In this document: piece after piece, positions 8,780-19,852 of the stretch | How the letters are laid out: the number at the start of each line of letters is the position of its first letter | Position numbering within the stretch: position 1 is the stretch's first letter | Assembly (NCBI GenBank): GCA_024231975.1 | Contig: JAAEQB010000108.1 | Span: 62,001 to 126,000 of the forward strand | Direction of reading: 5' to 3' | Origin: Allobosea sp. | GTDB lineage: Bacteria > Pseudomonadota > Alphaproteobacteria > Rhizobiales > Beijerinckiaceae | DNA: 64,000 nucleotides | Made by a program: the position numbers and the translations under genes | Notes under the pieces: generated by a model | What the model was told of the DNA's origin: nothing | Databases searched by the model: none | What the model saw: the letters and a program-made list of their open reading frames with translations, nothing else

Positions 8780-9733
8780 ATGTCTGAATTGCGCCGCATG
8801 GTCTCGTCGAGCAATGCGCTCTTCGTCTTCGAGGCGGCGGCACGCAGCGGCAGTTTTACCCGCGCGGCGGAGGAACTGAACGTCACCCAGCCAGCGGTCA
8901 GCCGCATGCTGTCGCGCTTCGAGAGCCATCTCGGCCTGCGCCTGTTCGAGCGCGGCGGGAAGGGCGCGATCCTGACGCCGGAGGGCGAGGTGCTCTATCG
9001 CCGCGTCGCCGATGGCTTCCGCAGCATCGAAGCGGGCCTGCGCGAGGTCGAGCAGCTGCGCGGCGGCAAGGAGACGGTGACGATCTCGGTCTCCTCCGCC
9101 TTCACCACGCATTGGCTGATGCCGCGCATGGACCAGTTCCAGCGCCAATTCCCCTCGGTCGACCTGCGCTTCCAGATGATTGCCGGCTCGCTGCGCGGCC
9201 CGGTCGATAATGTCGATCTCGGCATGCGCTTCCTCGATGGCGATGAAGCGGTGCCAGCCGAGGCGATGGTGGTGCGCGAAGTGATGCTGCCGATCTGCAG
9301 TCCCGGCTACCGGCAAAGCGAGCCCGAAGGCGAGGTTACGGGCGAGGGCAACACGATCATCAACCTGACCGATTCCGCGCTCGACTGGGCCGAGCGCTAT
9401 CCGCCCTTCGCCACCGGCCGGTCCGGGCCGGTCAAGACGCTGAGCTTCTCGGACTATGCCGTCGTCGTGCAGGCGGCGCTTCTCGGCCAGGGCGTCGCCT
9501 TCGGCTGGATCACGGTGGTGTCACATGCGCTGAGATCGGGCGCGCTGGTGCCGGCGGGCGACCGGCTGACGCGCGGCGAGCGCAACTGCGTGCTGCTGAC
9601 GCCGCGCAACCGCCCGCCGAGCGCAGTCGTCCGCGCGATCCGGGAGTGGATCGGGGCGGAGCTGAAGGCCGAGATCGAGGCGATCGATGCGCTTTATCCC
9701 GGCCTCGGTCTGAGGCAGGCCTGCTATGGCTGA
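8780..9733 (+). CDS. LysR-family transcriptional regulator, GcvA-like
   Basis: A 317-residue regulator. Residues about 10-70 form the winged helix-turn-helix (SFTRAAEELNVTQPAVSRML), and the rest is a periplasmic-binding-fold effector domain. The AVSRML and RLFERGGKG features place it in the GcvA/AmpR-like group. It is divergent from the importer/oxidase operon starting at 8549 and convergent with the aldehyde dehydrogenase ending at 9743, so it most likely controls the importer operon through the palindrome at 8616-8636. The inducer is unknown, perhaps the imported amine or its oxidation product. Confidence 0.9.
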   Translation: MSELRRMVSSSNALFVFEAAARSGSFTRAAEELNVTQPAVSRMLSRFESHLGLRLFERGGKGAILTPEGEVLYRRVADGFRSIEAGLREVEQLRGGKETVTISVSSAFTTHWLMPRMDQFQRQFPSVDLRFQMIAGSLRGPVDNVDLGMRFLDGDEAVPAEAMVVREVMLPICSPGYRQSEPEGEVTGEGNTIINLTDSALDWAERYPPFATGRSGPVKTLSFSDYAVVVQAALLGQGVAFGWITVVSHALRSGALVPAGDRLTRGERNCVLLTPRNRPPSAVVRAIREWIGAELKAEIEAIDALYPGLGLRQACYG

Positions 9734-9742
9734 GGGCGTGCC

Positions 9743-11212
<1,470 letters not shown>

Positions 11213-11214
11213 GA

Positions 11215-11883
11215 TCAGAGCCCGACCAGGGCCGGCAGGCCGCCGATGTCCTTGATCTCGTGCGTGCTGTAATAGGGGTTCGACGGCTCATGGCCGCGAT
11301 TGACGAAGACGCGGCGGGCGATCTTCATGTCGTAGGCGGTCATCTGGTCGTAGCGGAAGCTCGACGAGCAGTGCATCACGTCCTGCGGGCCACAGCCGAG
11401 CCTGTCGAACATATACTCGAAGGCGCGCATATGCGGCTTGTAGGCCTGCGCGTCCTGCGCGGTATAGGCGGCGTGGAAGGGCGCCCCGAGCTTGGCGACC
11501 GAATGCGGGATCAGGTCCGTCATCGAGTTGGAGAGGATGACGAGCGGGATCTCCTTGGCGACCTTGGCGAGGCCGGCCGGGACATCCGGATGCGGCCCCC
11601 AGCTCGGGATTTCGTCGATGATGGCCTGGGCGTCGGCCGGGTCGTAGGGGATGCGCAGGAGCTTGCAGGTCCGCTCCACCGCATTGCGGACGACGTCCTG
11701 ATAGGGCTTCCAGGCGCCGAGGACCTCGTCGAGGCGATAGCTCGAGAAAGCGTCGCAGAACGCGTCCATCTGCTCGGGCGAAAGGCGTCCGGCATAGGCG
11801 CGCCGGGCGGCCGGGGCCATCTCGAAATAGATCAGCGTGCCATAGCAGTCGAAGGTGATGAATTTCGGCCGGAAGCTGCTCAT
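11215..11883 (-). CDS. HAD-superfamily hydrolase, haloacid dehalogenase type II-like
   Basis: A 222-residue HAD protein with nucleophile Asp12 in ITFDCYGTL. Tyr14 stands where phosphatases have the second Asp, as in L-2-haloacid dehalogenases. VILSNSM is the second motif, and the third-motif Lys lies in AYKPHMRAFEYM. It is a paralogue of the HAD protein at 6729-7433, and is upstream of and coupled to the aldehyde dehydrogenase. Many such proteins near amine catabolism genes have unproven substrates, so a dehalogenase role is only one option. Confidence 0.85.
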   Translation of the reverse strand: MSSFRPKFITFDCYGTLIYFEMAPAARRAYAGRLSPEQMDAFCDAFSSYRLDEVLGAWKPYQDVVRNAVERTCKLLRIPYDPADAQAIIDEIPSWGPHPDVPAGLAKVAKEIPLVILSNSMTDLIPHSVAKLGAPFHAAYTAQDAQAYKPHMRAFEYMFDRLGCGPQDVMHCSSSFRYDQMTAYDMKIARRVFVNRGHEPSNPYYSTHEIKDIGGLPALVGL

Positions 11884-12095
11884 CGTCTCGCTCTTGCTGG
11901 TTGCGACGGCTCACTGCCGCTGGGAAAAGGCTAGAGCGCGAGCGCAGGGAGGGAGGCGGAATCCGAACGGCACGACCGAATATTCTGCCGATGAACCCTG
12001 CCGCTTCGGCATGGATTGCTGCGAAGATCGAGCAGGATGGACAGGCCGGGCCGCCTCGCCGAAGTTCGGCCGGCTCAACCCTGCCGGGGACCCTC

Positions 12096-13238
12096 ATGAC
12101 CGTCGAAACCGTGCTTGCCGATCTCGTCGGCTTTCCCTCCGTCTGTCGCACGCCGAACGGGGCGATCATCGAGCATGTCCGCGCCTATCTCGCCGGCCAT
12201 GGCATCGACAGCGTGATCGTGCCGGGGCCGGAGGGCGACCGCGCCAACCTCTTCGCCACGATCGGGCCGAAGGTCGAAGGCGGCATCATCCTCTCGGCGC
12301 ATCTCGACGTGGTTCCGGCGGCACCGGAAGGCTGGATCGGCGATCCCTTCAAGCTGCGGCGCGACGGCGAGCGGCTGATCGGGCGTGGCGCCGTCGACAT
12401 GAAGGGCTTCGCGGCCTGCGTGCTGGCGAGCGTACCGGCTCTCGTCGGGCGTAAGCTGGCGCGGCCGGTCCACATCGCCTTGTCCTATGACGAGGAGGTC
12501 GGTTGCGTCGGCGTGCGCCATCTGATCGCGCGCCTGCCGGAGCTGTGTCCGCCCGTGCTCGGCTGCATCGTCGGCGAGCCGAGCGGCCTGCGGCCGGTGC
12601 TCGCGCACAAGGGCAAGATCGCCCAGCGCGTCACGGTCCATGGCAAGGCCGGGCATTCCTCGCGCACCGATCTCGGCGACAACGCGATCCACTACGCCGC
12701 CGGCCTCATTGCCGCGATCCATGAAGAGGCGCTGCGCCATGCCGCGCAGGGGCCTTTCGCCGCGGCCTTCGCGCCGCCCTATTCGACGATCCAGGTCGGC
12801 GTGATCAAGGGTGGAACCGGCATCAACATCGTCCCGGCGCAATGCGTGTTCGAGGTCGAGGCCCGCGCCATTGCCGGGCAGGAGCCCGCTGCGCTACTCG
12901 GCTTCCTGCCCGAGGTTGCCGAGCGGATCGCGCGCGAGGCCGTCGCAACCGGGCACAAGGTCGCGTTCAGCTTCGAGACCATGAGCGACTATCCGCCGCT
13001 CGCGCTCGACGAGAGCGATCCGCTGGTCGCCTTCACCGAGGCGACTTCCGGCCAGGCGCGCCAGGCCGCCGTCAGCTATGGCACCGAGGCCGGCCGGTTC
13101 CAGCGCGCCGGCATCGCCGCGATCGTCTGCGGGCCCGGCGATGTCGACCGCGCTCACAAGCCGGAAGAGTACATCACCGATGCCGAACTCGCCGGGGCGA
13201 TGGCGATGATCGCCGGTGTCGCCGACCGACTCTGCTGA
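12096..13238 (+). CDS. M20-family metallopeptidase, acetylornithine deacetylase (ArgE)-like
   Basis: A 380-residue di-zinc hydrolase. The metal site is seen in SAHLDVVPA, GRGAVDMKGF, the catalytic EEVGCVG, and GEPSGLRPVLAHKG. A dimerisation lid lies in the middle and the C-terminal metal His is in DRAHKPEEYI. The family removes acyl groups from amino acids such as N-acetylornithine. ATG 12096 has GGGGA upstream, and an extended reading to 11901 adds a non-conserved stretch. It is divergent from the HAD/aldehyde dehydrogenase pair and convergent (3-base gap) with a DAO oxidase. In this setting it may deacylate an intermediate of the local pathway rather than serve arginine synthesis. Confidence 0.88.
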   Translation: MTVETVLADLVGFPSVCRTPNGAIIEHVRAYLAGHGIDSVIVPGPEGDRANLFATIGPKVEGGIILSAHLDVVPAAPEGWIGDPFKLRRDGERLIGRGAVDMKGFAACVLASVPALVGRKLARPVHIALSYDEEVGCVGVRHLIARLPELCPPVLGCIVGEPSGLRPVLAHKGKIAQRVTVHGKAGHSSRTDLGDNAIHYAAGLIAAIHEEALRHAAQGPFAAAFAPPYSTIQVGVIKGGTGINIVPAQCVFEVEARAIAGQEPAALLGFLPEVAERIAREAVATGHKVAFSFETMSDYPPLALDESDPLVAFTEATSGQARQAAVSYGTEAGRFQRAGIAAIVCGPGDVDRAHKPEEYITDAELAGAMAMIAGVADRLC

Positions 13239-13241
13239 GCC

Positions 13242-14564
13242 TCAGAATTCGCCGATTGCGCCGCGCGAGCCGTCGACGAGACGCGAATGCCTGAACGGGC
13301 TGGGGTCGACGATCGGCGTGTCGCCCGTCGCAAGGTCTGCGGCGAGATGACCGGCGGCGGGGCCGAGGCCGAAGCCGTGGCCGCTGAACCCGGCCGCCAG
13401 CACGAAGCCGGAGAGGCCGGCGACCGGCGAGATCACTGGCACTGCGTCGGGCGTCGAATCGATATAGGCGCCCCAGCTCTCGCGCACGGCGACGCTCTTG
13501 AGGGCCGGGAACATCGCATGAGCGCGCTCCAGCAGGGTTGCCATCGCGCGCCGGCTCGGCGCGGGGTCGAGCACGCGGATCGTCTCGAACGGCGAGACCT
13601 CGTCGAGCTTCCAGCTGCCGAAGGCTTCCGGGCCCTTGAAGAAGGAGGAGCCGATGCCGAGCTCGACCGCCTTCAGCCGCTTGACGAACATCGGCAGGAA
13701 CGCGCGGGCATAGCGCAGGCCCTGCGGCGTGATCTCAAGCGTGCCTTTGCCGCTGATCGCGACCGTGTAACTGCCGTCGAGGCGGCGGGTCAGCGCGATC
13801 TCGGGGGTATAGAATGCGTCGAGGAAATGAGGCGCAACCTCGGTCCGCAGGCTAGTCGCGCGGATGCTCGCCTGCGGGAAGGCGATGCCGTGACGGCGGC
13901 AGAAGGCCGAGGCCCAGGCGCCGCCAGCGAGCACGACGGAACTGGTGCGGATCGTGCCCTTCTCGGTGACGACGGCGGTGACGGCGCCGTTGGTGATGTC
14001 GAGCCCGCGCGCGGCGCAGCCCTGATGCACGCTGGCCCCAAGGCGGCGGGCTCCGTCGGCCATGAGTGGGGCAGCGAGCGCCGGCTCGGCCTTGCCGTCG
14101 GTGACCGAGTGCAGCCCGCCGAGCCAGCTACGGCCGCTGGCGGCGGTCATCGCCGCGGTCTCCGTCCCGGTGAGCATGGTCGTCTCGACGCCGAAGGCTT
14201 TCGCCGTCTCGCGCCAGCGCTCCCATTGCGCCAATTGCGCGGGGTCATTGGTGGCGTAGACGAGACCGCAACGGCGGAAGCCGCTGTCGCGGCCGAGCTC
14301 TTCGCTCAGCTTCTCCCACAGCTCCATGGCCCGGATCGCCAGCGGCAGTTCGCGGGCGTCGCGGTTCTGCTTGCGGCACCAGCCCCAGTTCCGGCTCGAC
14401 TGCTCGCCGCCGACTATGCCTTTCTCGACAAGGGCCACCGAGCGGCCGCGCCGCGCCAGATAATAGGCGGCCGCCGCGCCGACGATGCCGCCGCCGATGA
14501 CGACGACATCCGCGGCGGCGGGCAGCGCCTCGCTGCTGGCGATGCGTTCGATGGTCAGTGGCAT
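13242..14564 (-). CDS. FAD-dependent oxidoreductase, DAO family, tandem copy 1
   Basis: A 440-residue flavoprotein with the motif ADVVVIGGGIVGAAAAYYLA near residues 18-37, then VEKGIVGGEQSSRNWGWCR, and the C-terminal FAD contact AAGFSGHGFGLGPAAG. It is clearly a tandem duplicate of the gene at 14655-15983: both share the EQSSRNWGWCR core, VVTEKGTIRTS and the TPDxVPVIS segment. The SSRNWGWCR type differs from the PuuB-like oxidases at 1026 and 5407, so a different amine or D-/N-alkyl amino acid substrate is likely. The two copies are separated by 90 bases. Confidence 0.88.
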   Translation of the reverse strand: MPLTIERIASSEALPAAADVVVIGGGIVGAAAAYYLARRGRSVALVEKGIVGGEQSSRNWGWCRKQNRDARELPLAIRAMELWEKLSEELGRDSGFRRCGLVYATNDPAQLAQWERWRETAKAFGVETTMLTGTETAAMTAASGRSWLGGLHSVTDGKAEPALAAPLMADGARRLGASVHQGCAARGLDITNGAVTAVVTEKGTIRTSSVVLAGGAWASAFCRRHGIAFPQASIRATSLRTEVAPHFLDAFYTPEIALTRRLDGSYTVAISGKGTLEITPQGLRYARAFLPMFVKRLKAVELGIGSSFFKGPEAFGSWKLDEVSPFETIRVLDPAPSRRAMATLLERAHAMFPALKSVAVRESWGAYIDSTPDAVPVISPVAGLSGFVLAAGFSGHGFGLGPAAGHLAADLATGDTPIVDPSPFRHSRLVDGSRGAIGEF

Positions 14565-14654
14565 GGATGGCTCCGGAAGGCGGCCATGCCACGATGCGGC
14601 ACGGCCCGGGACGTCCCGGCGCAGCGGGACTATGCGGCTAGGGCAGGGTGTCAG

Positions 14655-15983
14655 TCACATCAGCCCGGGTTCGCCGAGGTCGGTGCCATCGACGAGGCGG
14701 CTGTAGCGATAGGGGGTAGGGTCGACGATCGGGGCATCGCCGGCGACGATATCGGCTGCGAGCCGCCCCGCTGCGGGGCCGATGCCGAAGCCATGGCCGC
14801 TGAAACCGGCGGAGACGTGCAGGCCCGGCAGCTTGTCGATCGCGGAGATGACCGGGACCCAGTCGGGCGTGAAGTCGATCAGGCCGCCATATTTGTGCTT
14901 GATCTCGACGGTGGCGAGCTGCGGGAAGATCTCGGCGAGCCGCTTCTTGGCGAAGGTGATCAGTTCCTCCTGCGGCGGCGGATCGTAGGTCCGCATCTGC
15001 TCGAAGGGCGAGACCGTATCGTTGCTCCAGCGCATCAGCGCTTCCGGCCCGAAGAAGAAGGACTTGCCGGCGCGGATCGTCAGCAGCTTGTGGCGCTTCT
15101 TGAAGGTGCGCCAGAACGGCTGGGCATTGAGCAGGCCGTGCGGCGAGAGCTCGAGCAGGCCGCGTCCGCTGATGCCGACGGTGAAGCCGCCATCGACCCG
15201 GCGGCGGATGGTGAGATCGGGCGTCGAGATGCCGCCCGTGGTGATCTCAGGCGCCGGCCCGGTGAAGAACGAGGTCGACTTGATGCCGGCGAGCGGCATG
15301 CGGATGCCGTGGTGACGGGCGAACATCGCCGTCCAGACGCCGCCCGAGAGGAGCACCGTCGAAGTCCTGATCGTGCCCTTCTCGGTGACGACGCCGCTGA
15401 CGCGGCCGGCCGCGGTTTCGAGGCCGCGCGCCGCGCAATCCTGATGGATGGTGACGCCGAGGCGGCGCGCAGCCTCGGCGATGGCAGGAACGGCCATGGC
15501 CGGCTCGGCTCGGCCGTCGGTCGGCGAATGCACGCCGCCGATCCACTTGCCCCTGGCATGCGGCGCCATGGCCTTGGCTTCCTCGGCGCTCAGCATGCGC
15601 GTCTGCATCTGGTATTGCCGCGCCTTCTCGCCCCAGGCGTCCCAGGCATCGAGATCGGACCGGCGCGTCGTCAGATAGGTCAGGCCGCTGCGGCGGAAGC
15701 CGACATCGGCGCCGACCTCCTCTGATAGTCCGTTCCACATCTCGACGGCCCGCATCGCCAGCGGCAATTCGCGCAGGTCGCGGTTCTGCTGGCGGCACCA
15801 GCCCCAGTTCCGGCTCGATTGCTCGCCGGCGATATAGCCCTTCTCGACGAGGGCGACCGAATGGCCCTTCTTCGCCAGGTGATAGGCAGCGGTGACGCCG
15901 GCGATGCCGCCGCCGATGACGACGATGTCGGCCGCGGCGGGCAGGGCTTCGTCGCTTTGGACGCGGTTGACCGGTGGCGACAT
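14655..15983 (-). CDS. FAD-dependent oxidoreductase, DAO family, tandem copy 2
   Basis: A 442-residue flavoprotein with ADIVVIGGGIAGVTAAYHLA near residues 18-37 and the GEQSSRNWGWCRQQNRD signature, the same architecture as its downstream neighbour. The C-terminal half keeps ISGRGLLELSPHG and AGFSGHGFGIGPAAG. It is the first gene of the tandem pair. It is divergent from the peptide-type ABC receptor at 16257 across 273 bases, suggesting that the importer and the oxidases may be co-regulated. The substrate is unknown. Confidence 0.88.
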   Translation of the reverse strand: MSPPVNRVQSDEALPAAADIVVIGGGIAGVTAAYHLAKKGHSVALVEKGYIAGEQSSRNWGWCRQQNRDLRELPLAMRAVEMWNGLSEEVGADVGFRRSGLTYLTTRRSDLDAWDAWGEKARQYQMQTRMLSAEEAKAMAPHARGKWIGGVHSPTDGRAEPAMAVPAIAEAARRLGVTIHQDCAARGLETAAGRVSGVVTEKGTIRTSTVLLSGGVWTAMFARHHGIRMPLAGIKSTSFFTGPAPEITTGGISTPDLTIRRRVDGGFTVGISGRGLLELSPHGLLNAQPFWRTFKKRHKLLTIRAGKSFFFGPEALMRWSNDTVSPFEQMRTYDPPPQEELITFAKKRLAEIFPQLATVEIKHKYGGLIDFTPDWVPVISAIDKLPGLHVSAGFSGHGFGIGPAAGRLAADIVAGDAPIVDPTPYRYSRLVDGTDLGEPGLM

Positions 15984-16256
15984 GCGGCATGGTCCTTGGC
16001 GGAGAGCGGTCGTGCCGGCGGCGCGGACCGGGGCGGGAGGTCGATATTCAAGCCCGAACCGCCTGGAACCCTATGCCAAAGGAAGGGTCGGATTCGGCAG
16101 ATTGTTTTGGTTGTCCCGGCAAAGGACGGTGACCATCGCGGGTCGGCTGCTGCCTATCATGAGGCGGGCCGGCAACGGGCGGCTCACGCGGCGAACCGCC
16201 ACAAGGCGGCGCCGTGCAACGGCCGCGCAAGGCCGCCGACAATGAGGGGATCAACG

Positions 16257-17939
16257 ATGAACAAGCCGTCCACGAAGGCGTCCGGCCTTGCTCTGCCTGC
16301 CCTGCATCGCCGCGAGGTCCTGGCGCTCGGCGCCGGAGGCTTGCTCGCTGCTTCCGGCCTCGGCGCCCGCGCCCAGGGCAAGGCGCCTCCGCCGCCGCCT
16401 GCCAAGCCGAGCGGCCAGGTCGTGGTCGGCCTGTCGCAGGAGCCGACCGCCTTCAACCCGCTGATGCCCGGCATCGAGGTCGACGAGACCGTCTGGATGC
16501 AGGTCTTCAACACGATGTGGCTGGCCCAGCCCGACGGCTCGCTGGTCCCCGATCTCGCCGCCGAAGTGCCGAGCGAGGCCAATGGCGGCATCTCGGAAGG
16601 CGGCCTCGCCTGGAAGGTCAAGCTGCGCGAGGGCATCACCTGGCATGACGGCACGCCCTTCACCGCCGAGGATGTCAAGTACACGCTCGAACTGATCAAC
16701 GCGCCGGGCTTCAAGGCGCGCACCCGCGTCGGCCATTCGCTGGTCAAGGACATCAAGGTCAGCGGCCCGCTGGATATCTCGTGGCGCATGGAGAAGGCCT
16801 ATGCGCCCTATCTCGCGCTGCTCTCCAACACCTTCATCGTGCCGAAGCACCTCTTGGAGAAGGCGGCCGATCCGAACACGGCGCCGTTCAACGGCGCGCC
16901 GGTCGGCACCGGCCCGTTCAAATGGGGCACGCGCACGCCGGGCGACAACATCCAGCTCGTCGCCAACGAGAAGTACCACGGCAAGGGGCCGTATCTGGAA
17001 AAGGCCGTGCTGAAATACGTGCCGGACCAGACCGCGCTCTACGCCCAGTTCCGCACCGGCCAGGTCGACCTGATCATCGGCACCGGCATCCCCGCCAATT
17101 TCTATGCCGAGGCGATCAAGCTGCCCGGCCGCAAGGTGGTGAAGATCCCGAGCGCCTCGCTCGAGGTGCTGATGCCGAACCTCGAGCATCCGGCCCTGTC
17201 GGACAAGGCGGTGCGCAAGGCGCTCTACGCCTCGATCAACAAGCAGGCGATCATCGACATCGTCTTCTACGGCCTGCACATCCCGACCGAATCCTTCATG
17301 CCGCAGGAATCCTGGGCCTATGACCCGAACCTGCCGAAGCAGGTCTACGACCCCGCGCTTGCCGGCAAGATCCTCGACGATGCCGGCTGGAAGCGTTCCG
17401 GTTCCGGCGTGCGCATGAAGAACGGCGTGCCGCTGGAGTTCGCGGTCTCGACCACGACGGGCGCGGCGCTGCGCGAACAGTGCCAGCAATTGATGCAGCA
17501 GGACTGGCAGCAGGTCGGCATCAAGATGACGATCAACAACATGCCGGCGGCTGTGATCTGGGGCGATTTCTACACCCGCTCCAAGTTCCAGTCGCTGCTG
17601 GTCGGCACCGCCTTCCGCACGGTGATCGATCCCGATCCGGCGCATCGCTTCGGCTCGGACGCGATCCCGGCCAAGAGCGGCAACGGCGCCAACCAGATGC
17701 AGTGGCAGAATGCCGAGGCCGACGCGTTGATGAAGCAGGGCCAGGAGACCTTCGACACGGCCAAGCGCAAGGAGATCTACCAGAAGCTGCAGGTGCTGGT
17801 GCGCGAGGAGCTGCCGATCCTGCCGATCTACCAGTACGCGCCGGTCGAGGGCTACAAGGAGGGGCTGATCGGCTATCAGCCCAACATCAACGCCAGGCAG
17901 AACACCTGGAACATGGGCCAGTGGTACTGGGCCAAGTGA
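16257..17939 (+). CDS. ABC transporter substrate-binding protein, peptide/nickel family 5
   Basis: A 560-residue exported receptor. The N-terminus has a twin-arginine-like signal (HRREVLALGAGG) ending near ARAQG, so export may be by Tat. The mature protein has the SBP family 5 signature around EGITWHDGTPFTAEDVKYTLE. It would bind an oligopeptide-like or other amide solute in the periplasm. GAGGGG seven bases upstream supports ATG 16257. A longer in-frame reading to 15819 would overlap the oxidase gene and hide the signal peptide. It is followed by two matching permeases, but no ATPase gene is nearby. Confidence 0.9.
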   Translation: MNKPSTKASGLALPALHRREVLALGAGGLLAASGLGARAQGKAPPPPPAKPSGQVVVGLSQEPTAFNPLMPGIEVDETVWMQVFNTMWLAQPDGSLVPDLAAEVPSEANGGISEGGLAWKVKLREGITWHDGTPFTAEDVKYTLELINAPGFKARTRVGHSLVKDIKVSGPLDISWRMEKAYAPYLALLSNTFIVPKHLLEKAADPNTAPFNGAPVGTGPFKWGTRTPGDNIQLVANEKYHGKGPYLEKAVLKYVPDQTALYAQFRTGQVDLIIGTGIPANFYAEAIKLPGRKVVKIPSASLEVLMPNLEHPALSDKAVRKALYASINKQAIIDIVFYGLHIPTESFMPQESWAYDPNLPKQVYDPALAGKILDDAGWKRSGSGVRMKNGVPLEFAVSTTTGAALREQCQQLMQQDWQQVGIKMTINNMPAAVIWGDFYTRSKFQSLLVGTAFRTVIDPDPAHRFGSDAIPAKSGNGANQMQWQNAEADALMKQGQETFDTAKRKEIYQKLQVLVREELPILPIYQYAPVEGYKEGLIGYQPNINARQNTWNMGQWYWAK

Positions 17940-17999
17940 CGTGGCGCGCGATGTGAACCGCGCCGGCGCGGTGCCGGCGCCGGCCGGGAGGAGGGCGCC

Positions 18000-18956
18000 A
18001 TGATCGCCTTTCTCCTGCGCCGGCTCGGGCAGTCGCTGCTCCTGCTGCTGATCGTCTCGGTGATCGGCTTCGCCATCCTCCACCTGGCTCCCGGCGGGCC
18101 GCTCTCGCAGTTCGCTGCCGGCGGCGACATGACCCAGGCTGATCTCGACCGCATCGCCGAGCAGCTCGGCCTCAACCGGCCGCTGCCGGTGCAATATGTC
18201 GAATGGCTCTGGCGCATGCTCACGGGCGATTGGGGCCTGTCCTATCGCGACCAGCAGCCGGTGCTGCACATCATCGCCTCGCATTTGGGGGCGACGCTGG
18301 AGCTGATGCTGACCTCTACGCTGCTCGCCATGGTGATCGGCGCCTGGGTCGGCATCCTCGGCGCGATCCGGCGCTATTCGCTGTTCGACTCGCTAGCGAC
18401 GATCGGCGCGATGATCGCGCTCTCGATCCCGACCTTCTGGTTCGGCCTCGTCATCATCTATGTCTTCTCTGTCGGGCTCGGCTGGCTGCCCGCCGGCAAT
18501 CGCTACACCATGGGCGACGGCTCCTTTCTCAATCAGGTTCATCATCTGATCGGACCCTGCATCGTGCTGGCGCTGGTCTCGACCGCGGTCTGGAGCCGCT
18601 ACATGCGCTCGTCGATGCTGGAGGTGGTCAACCAGGACTATATCCGCACCGCCCGCGCCAAGGGCGTGCCGGAGCGGCAGATCCTGATGCGCCATGCCCT
18701 GCGCAACGCGCTGCTGCCGATGATCACCATCACCGGCCTGCATGTGCCGACGCTGCTCTCCGGCGCGCTGGTGACCGAGACGGTGTTCACCTGGCCGGGC
18801 ATGGGGCGGCTCTTCCTCGATTCGATCAGCTATCGCGACTACCCCGTCGTCATGGGCATCCTGATGTTCACGGCCGTGCTCGTCCTGCTCGGGTCGCTGC
18901 TCGCCGATCTGCTCTATGGCGTCGCCGATCCGCGCATTTCGAGGAGCGGGCGATGA
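18000..18956 (+). CDS. ABC transporter permease, DppB/OppB type
   Basis: A 318-residue inner-membrane protein of the dipeptide/oligopeptide permease family. It has an N-terminal signature helix (MIAFLLRRLGQSLLLLL), six predicted membrane segments and the EAA docking loop in ARAKGVPERQILMRHALRN. It pairs with the DppC-type permease whose ATG overlaps its TGA. It sits 60 bases after the receptor gene, and the three form one transcription unit. Confidence 0.9.
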   Translation: MIAFLLRRLGQSLLLLLIVSVIGFAILHLAPGGPLSQFAAGGDMTQADLDRIAEQLGLNRPLPVQYVEWLWRMLTGDWGLSYRDQQPVLHIIASHLGATLELMLTSTLLAMVIGAWVGILGAIRRYSLFDSLATIGAMIALSIPTFWFGLVIIYVFSVGLGWLPAGNRYTMGDGSFLNQVHHLIGPCIVLALVSTAVWSRYMRSSMLEVVNQDYIRTARAKGVPERQILMRHALRNALLPMITITGLHVPTLLSGALVTETVFTWPGMGRLFLDSISYRDYPVVMGILMFTAVLVLLGSLLADLLYGVADPRISRSGR

Positions 18957-19852
18957 GCGGCGTGCCCTTCACCAGCACCGCCGAGCCGGCGCTGCCGCCG
19001 GCGCCCGGCTTCTGGAACAGCCCGGGCCTACGTCGCTTTCGCCGCCACAAGCTCGCGGTCTTCGGCGCGGCGACGATCGTCTTCCTGACGCTCGCCTGCA
19101 TCGTCGGCCCTTGGCTGCTGCCTTACACCGATACCTTCATCGATATCCGCAACCGCTTCGCGCCGCCGTTCTCAGGGCCGCATGTTCTCGGCACCGACCC
19201 GCTCGGGCGCGACATCCTCGCGCGCCTCCTGATGGCCGGGCGGATCTCGCTGGCGGTCGGCTTCTCGGCCATGGCGATCGCGATGGCGATCGGCATTGTC
19301 GTCGGCATGGTCGCCGGCTTCTACGAGGGTGCGCTGGGTGCGGCGCTGATGCGCTTCGTCGACGCGATGCTGTGCTTCCCCTCGATCTTCCTGCTGCTGG
19401 CGATCTCGGCGCTGATCTCGCCTTCGGTACCGTCGATCATCCTTTTGATCGCGATGACCTCGTGGATGGAGGTCGCCCGCGTGGTCGAGGCGCAGATCCG
19501 TTCGCTGAAGACGCGCGAATTCGCGCAGGCGGCCGTCTCCTTCGGCGCGAGCAACCGGCGCATCATGATCCGCGAGCTCCTGCCCAACGCGATCGCGCCG
19601 ATCGTCGTCGCTGCGACGCTCAACGTCGCCCACGCCATCCTGGCCGAGAGCTACATCTCCTTCCTCGGTTTCGGCATCCAGCCGCCGACGCCGAGCTGGG
19701 GCAACATGCTGGACAGCGCCCAGAGCTATCTCACCAGCGCGCCCTGGCTCGCCATCATCCCCGGTGCTGCGATCACGCTCGCAGTCACCAGCTTCAACTT
19801 CATCGGTGACGGGCTGCGCGATGCGCTCGATCCAAGGATGGACGGTCAGTGA
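18953..19852 (+). CDS. ABC transporter permease, DppC/OppC type
   Basis: A 299-residue permease starting at ATG 18953 in an ATGA overlap with the DppB-type gene. Features include the N-terminal FRRHKLAVFG segment, the LGTDPLGRDILARLL motif typical of DppC/OppC, and an EAA loop in FGASNRRIMIRELLPN. In most operons the next genes are two ATPases (DppD and DppF). Here a MOSC gene follows directly instead, so the ATPase must come from elsewhere in the genome. Confidence 0.9.
   Translation: MSGVPFTSTAEPALPPAPGFWNSPGLRRFRRHKLAVFGAATIVFLTLACIVGPWLLPYTDTFIDIRNRFAPPFSGPHVLGTDPLGRDILARLLMAGRISLAVGFSAMAIAMAIGIVVGMVAGFYEGALGAALMRFVDAMLCFPSIFLLLAISALISPSVPSIILLIAMTSWMEVARVVEAQIRSLKTREFAQAAVSFGASNRRIMIRELLPNAIAPIVVAATLNVAHAILAESYISFLGFGIQPPTPSWGNMLDSAQSYLTSAPWLAIIPGAAITLAVTSFNFIGDGLRDALDPRMDGQ

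Noticed and set aside
13287..15725. An 812-codon plus-strand open frame opposite the two DAO oxidases
   Set aside because: Composition-driven shadow frame; its Arg/Ala/Gly/Asp-rich sequence has no recognisable domain, while both oxidases are full length on the other strand.
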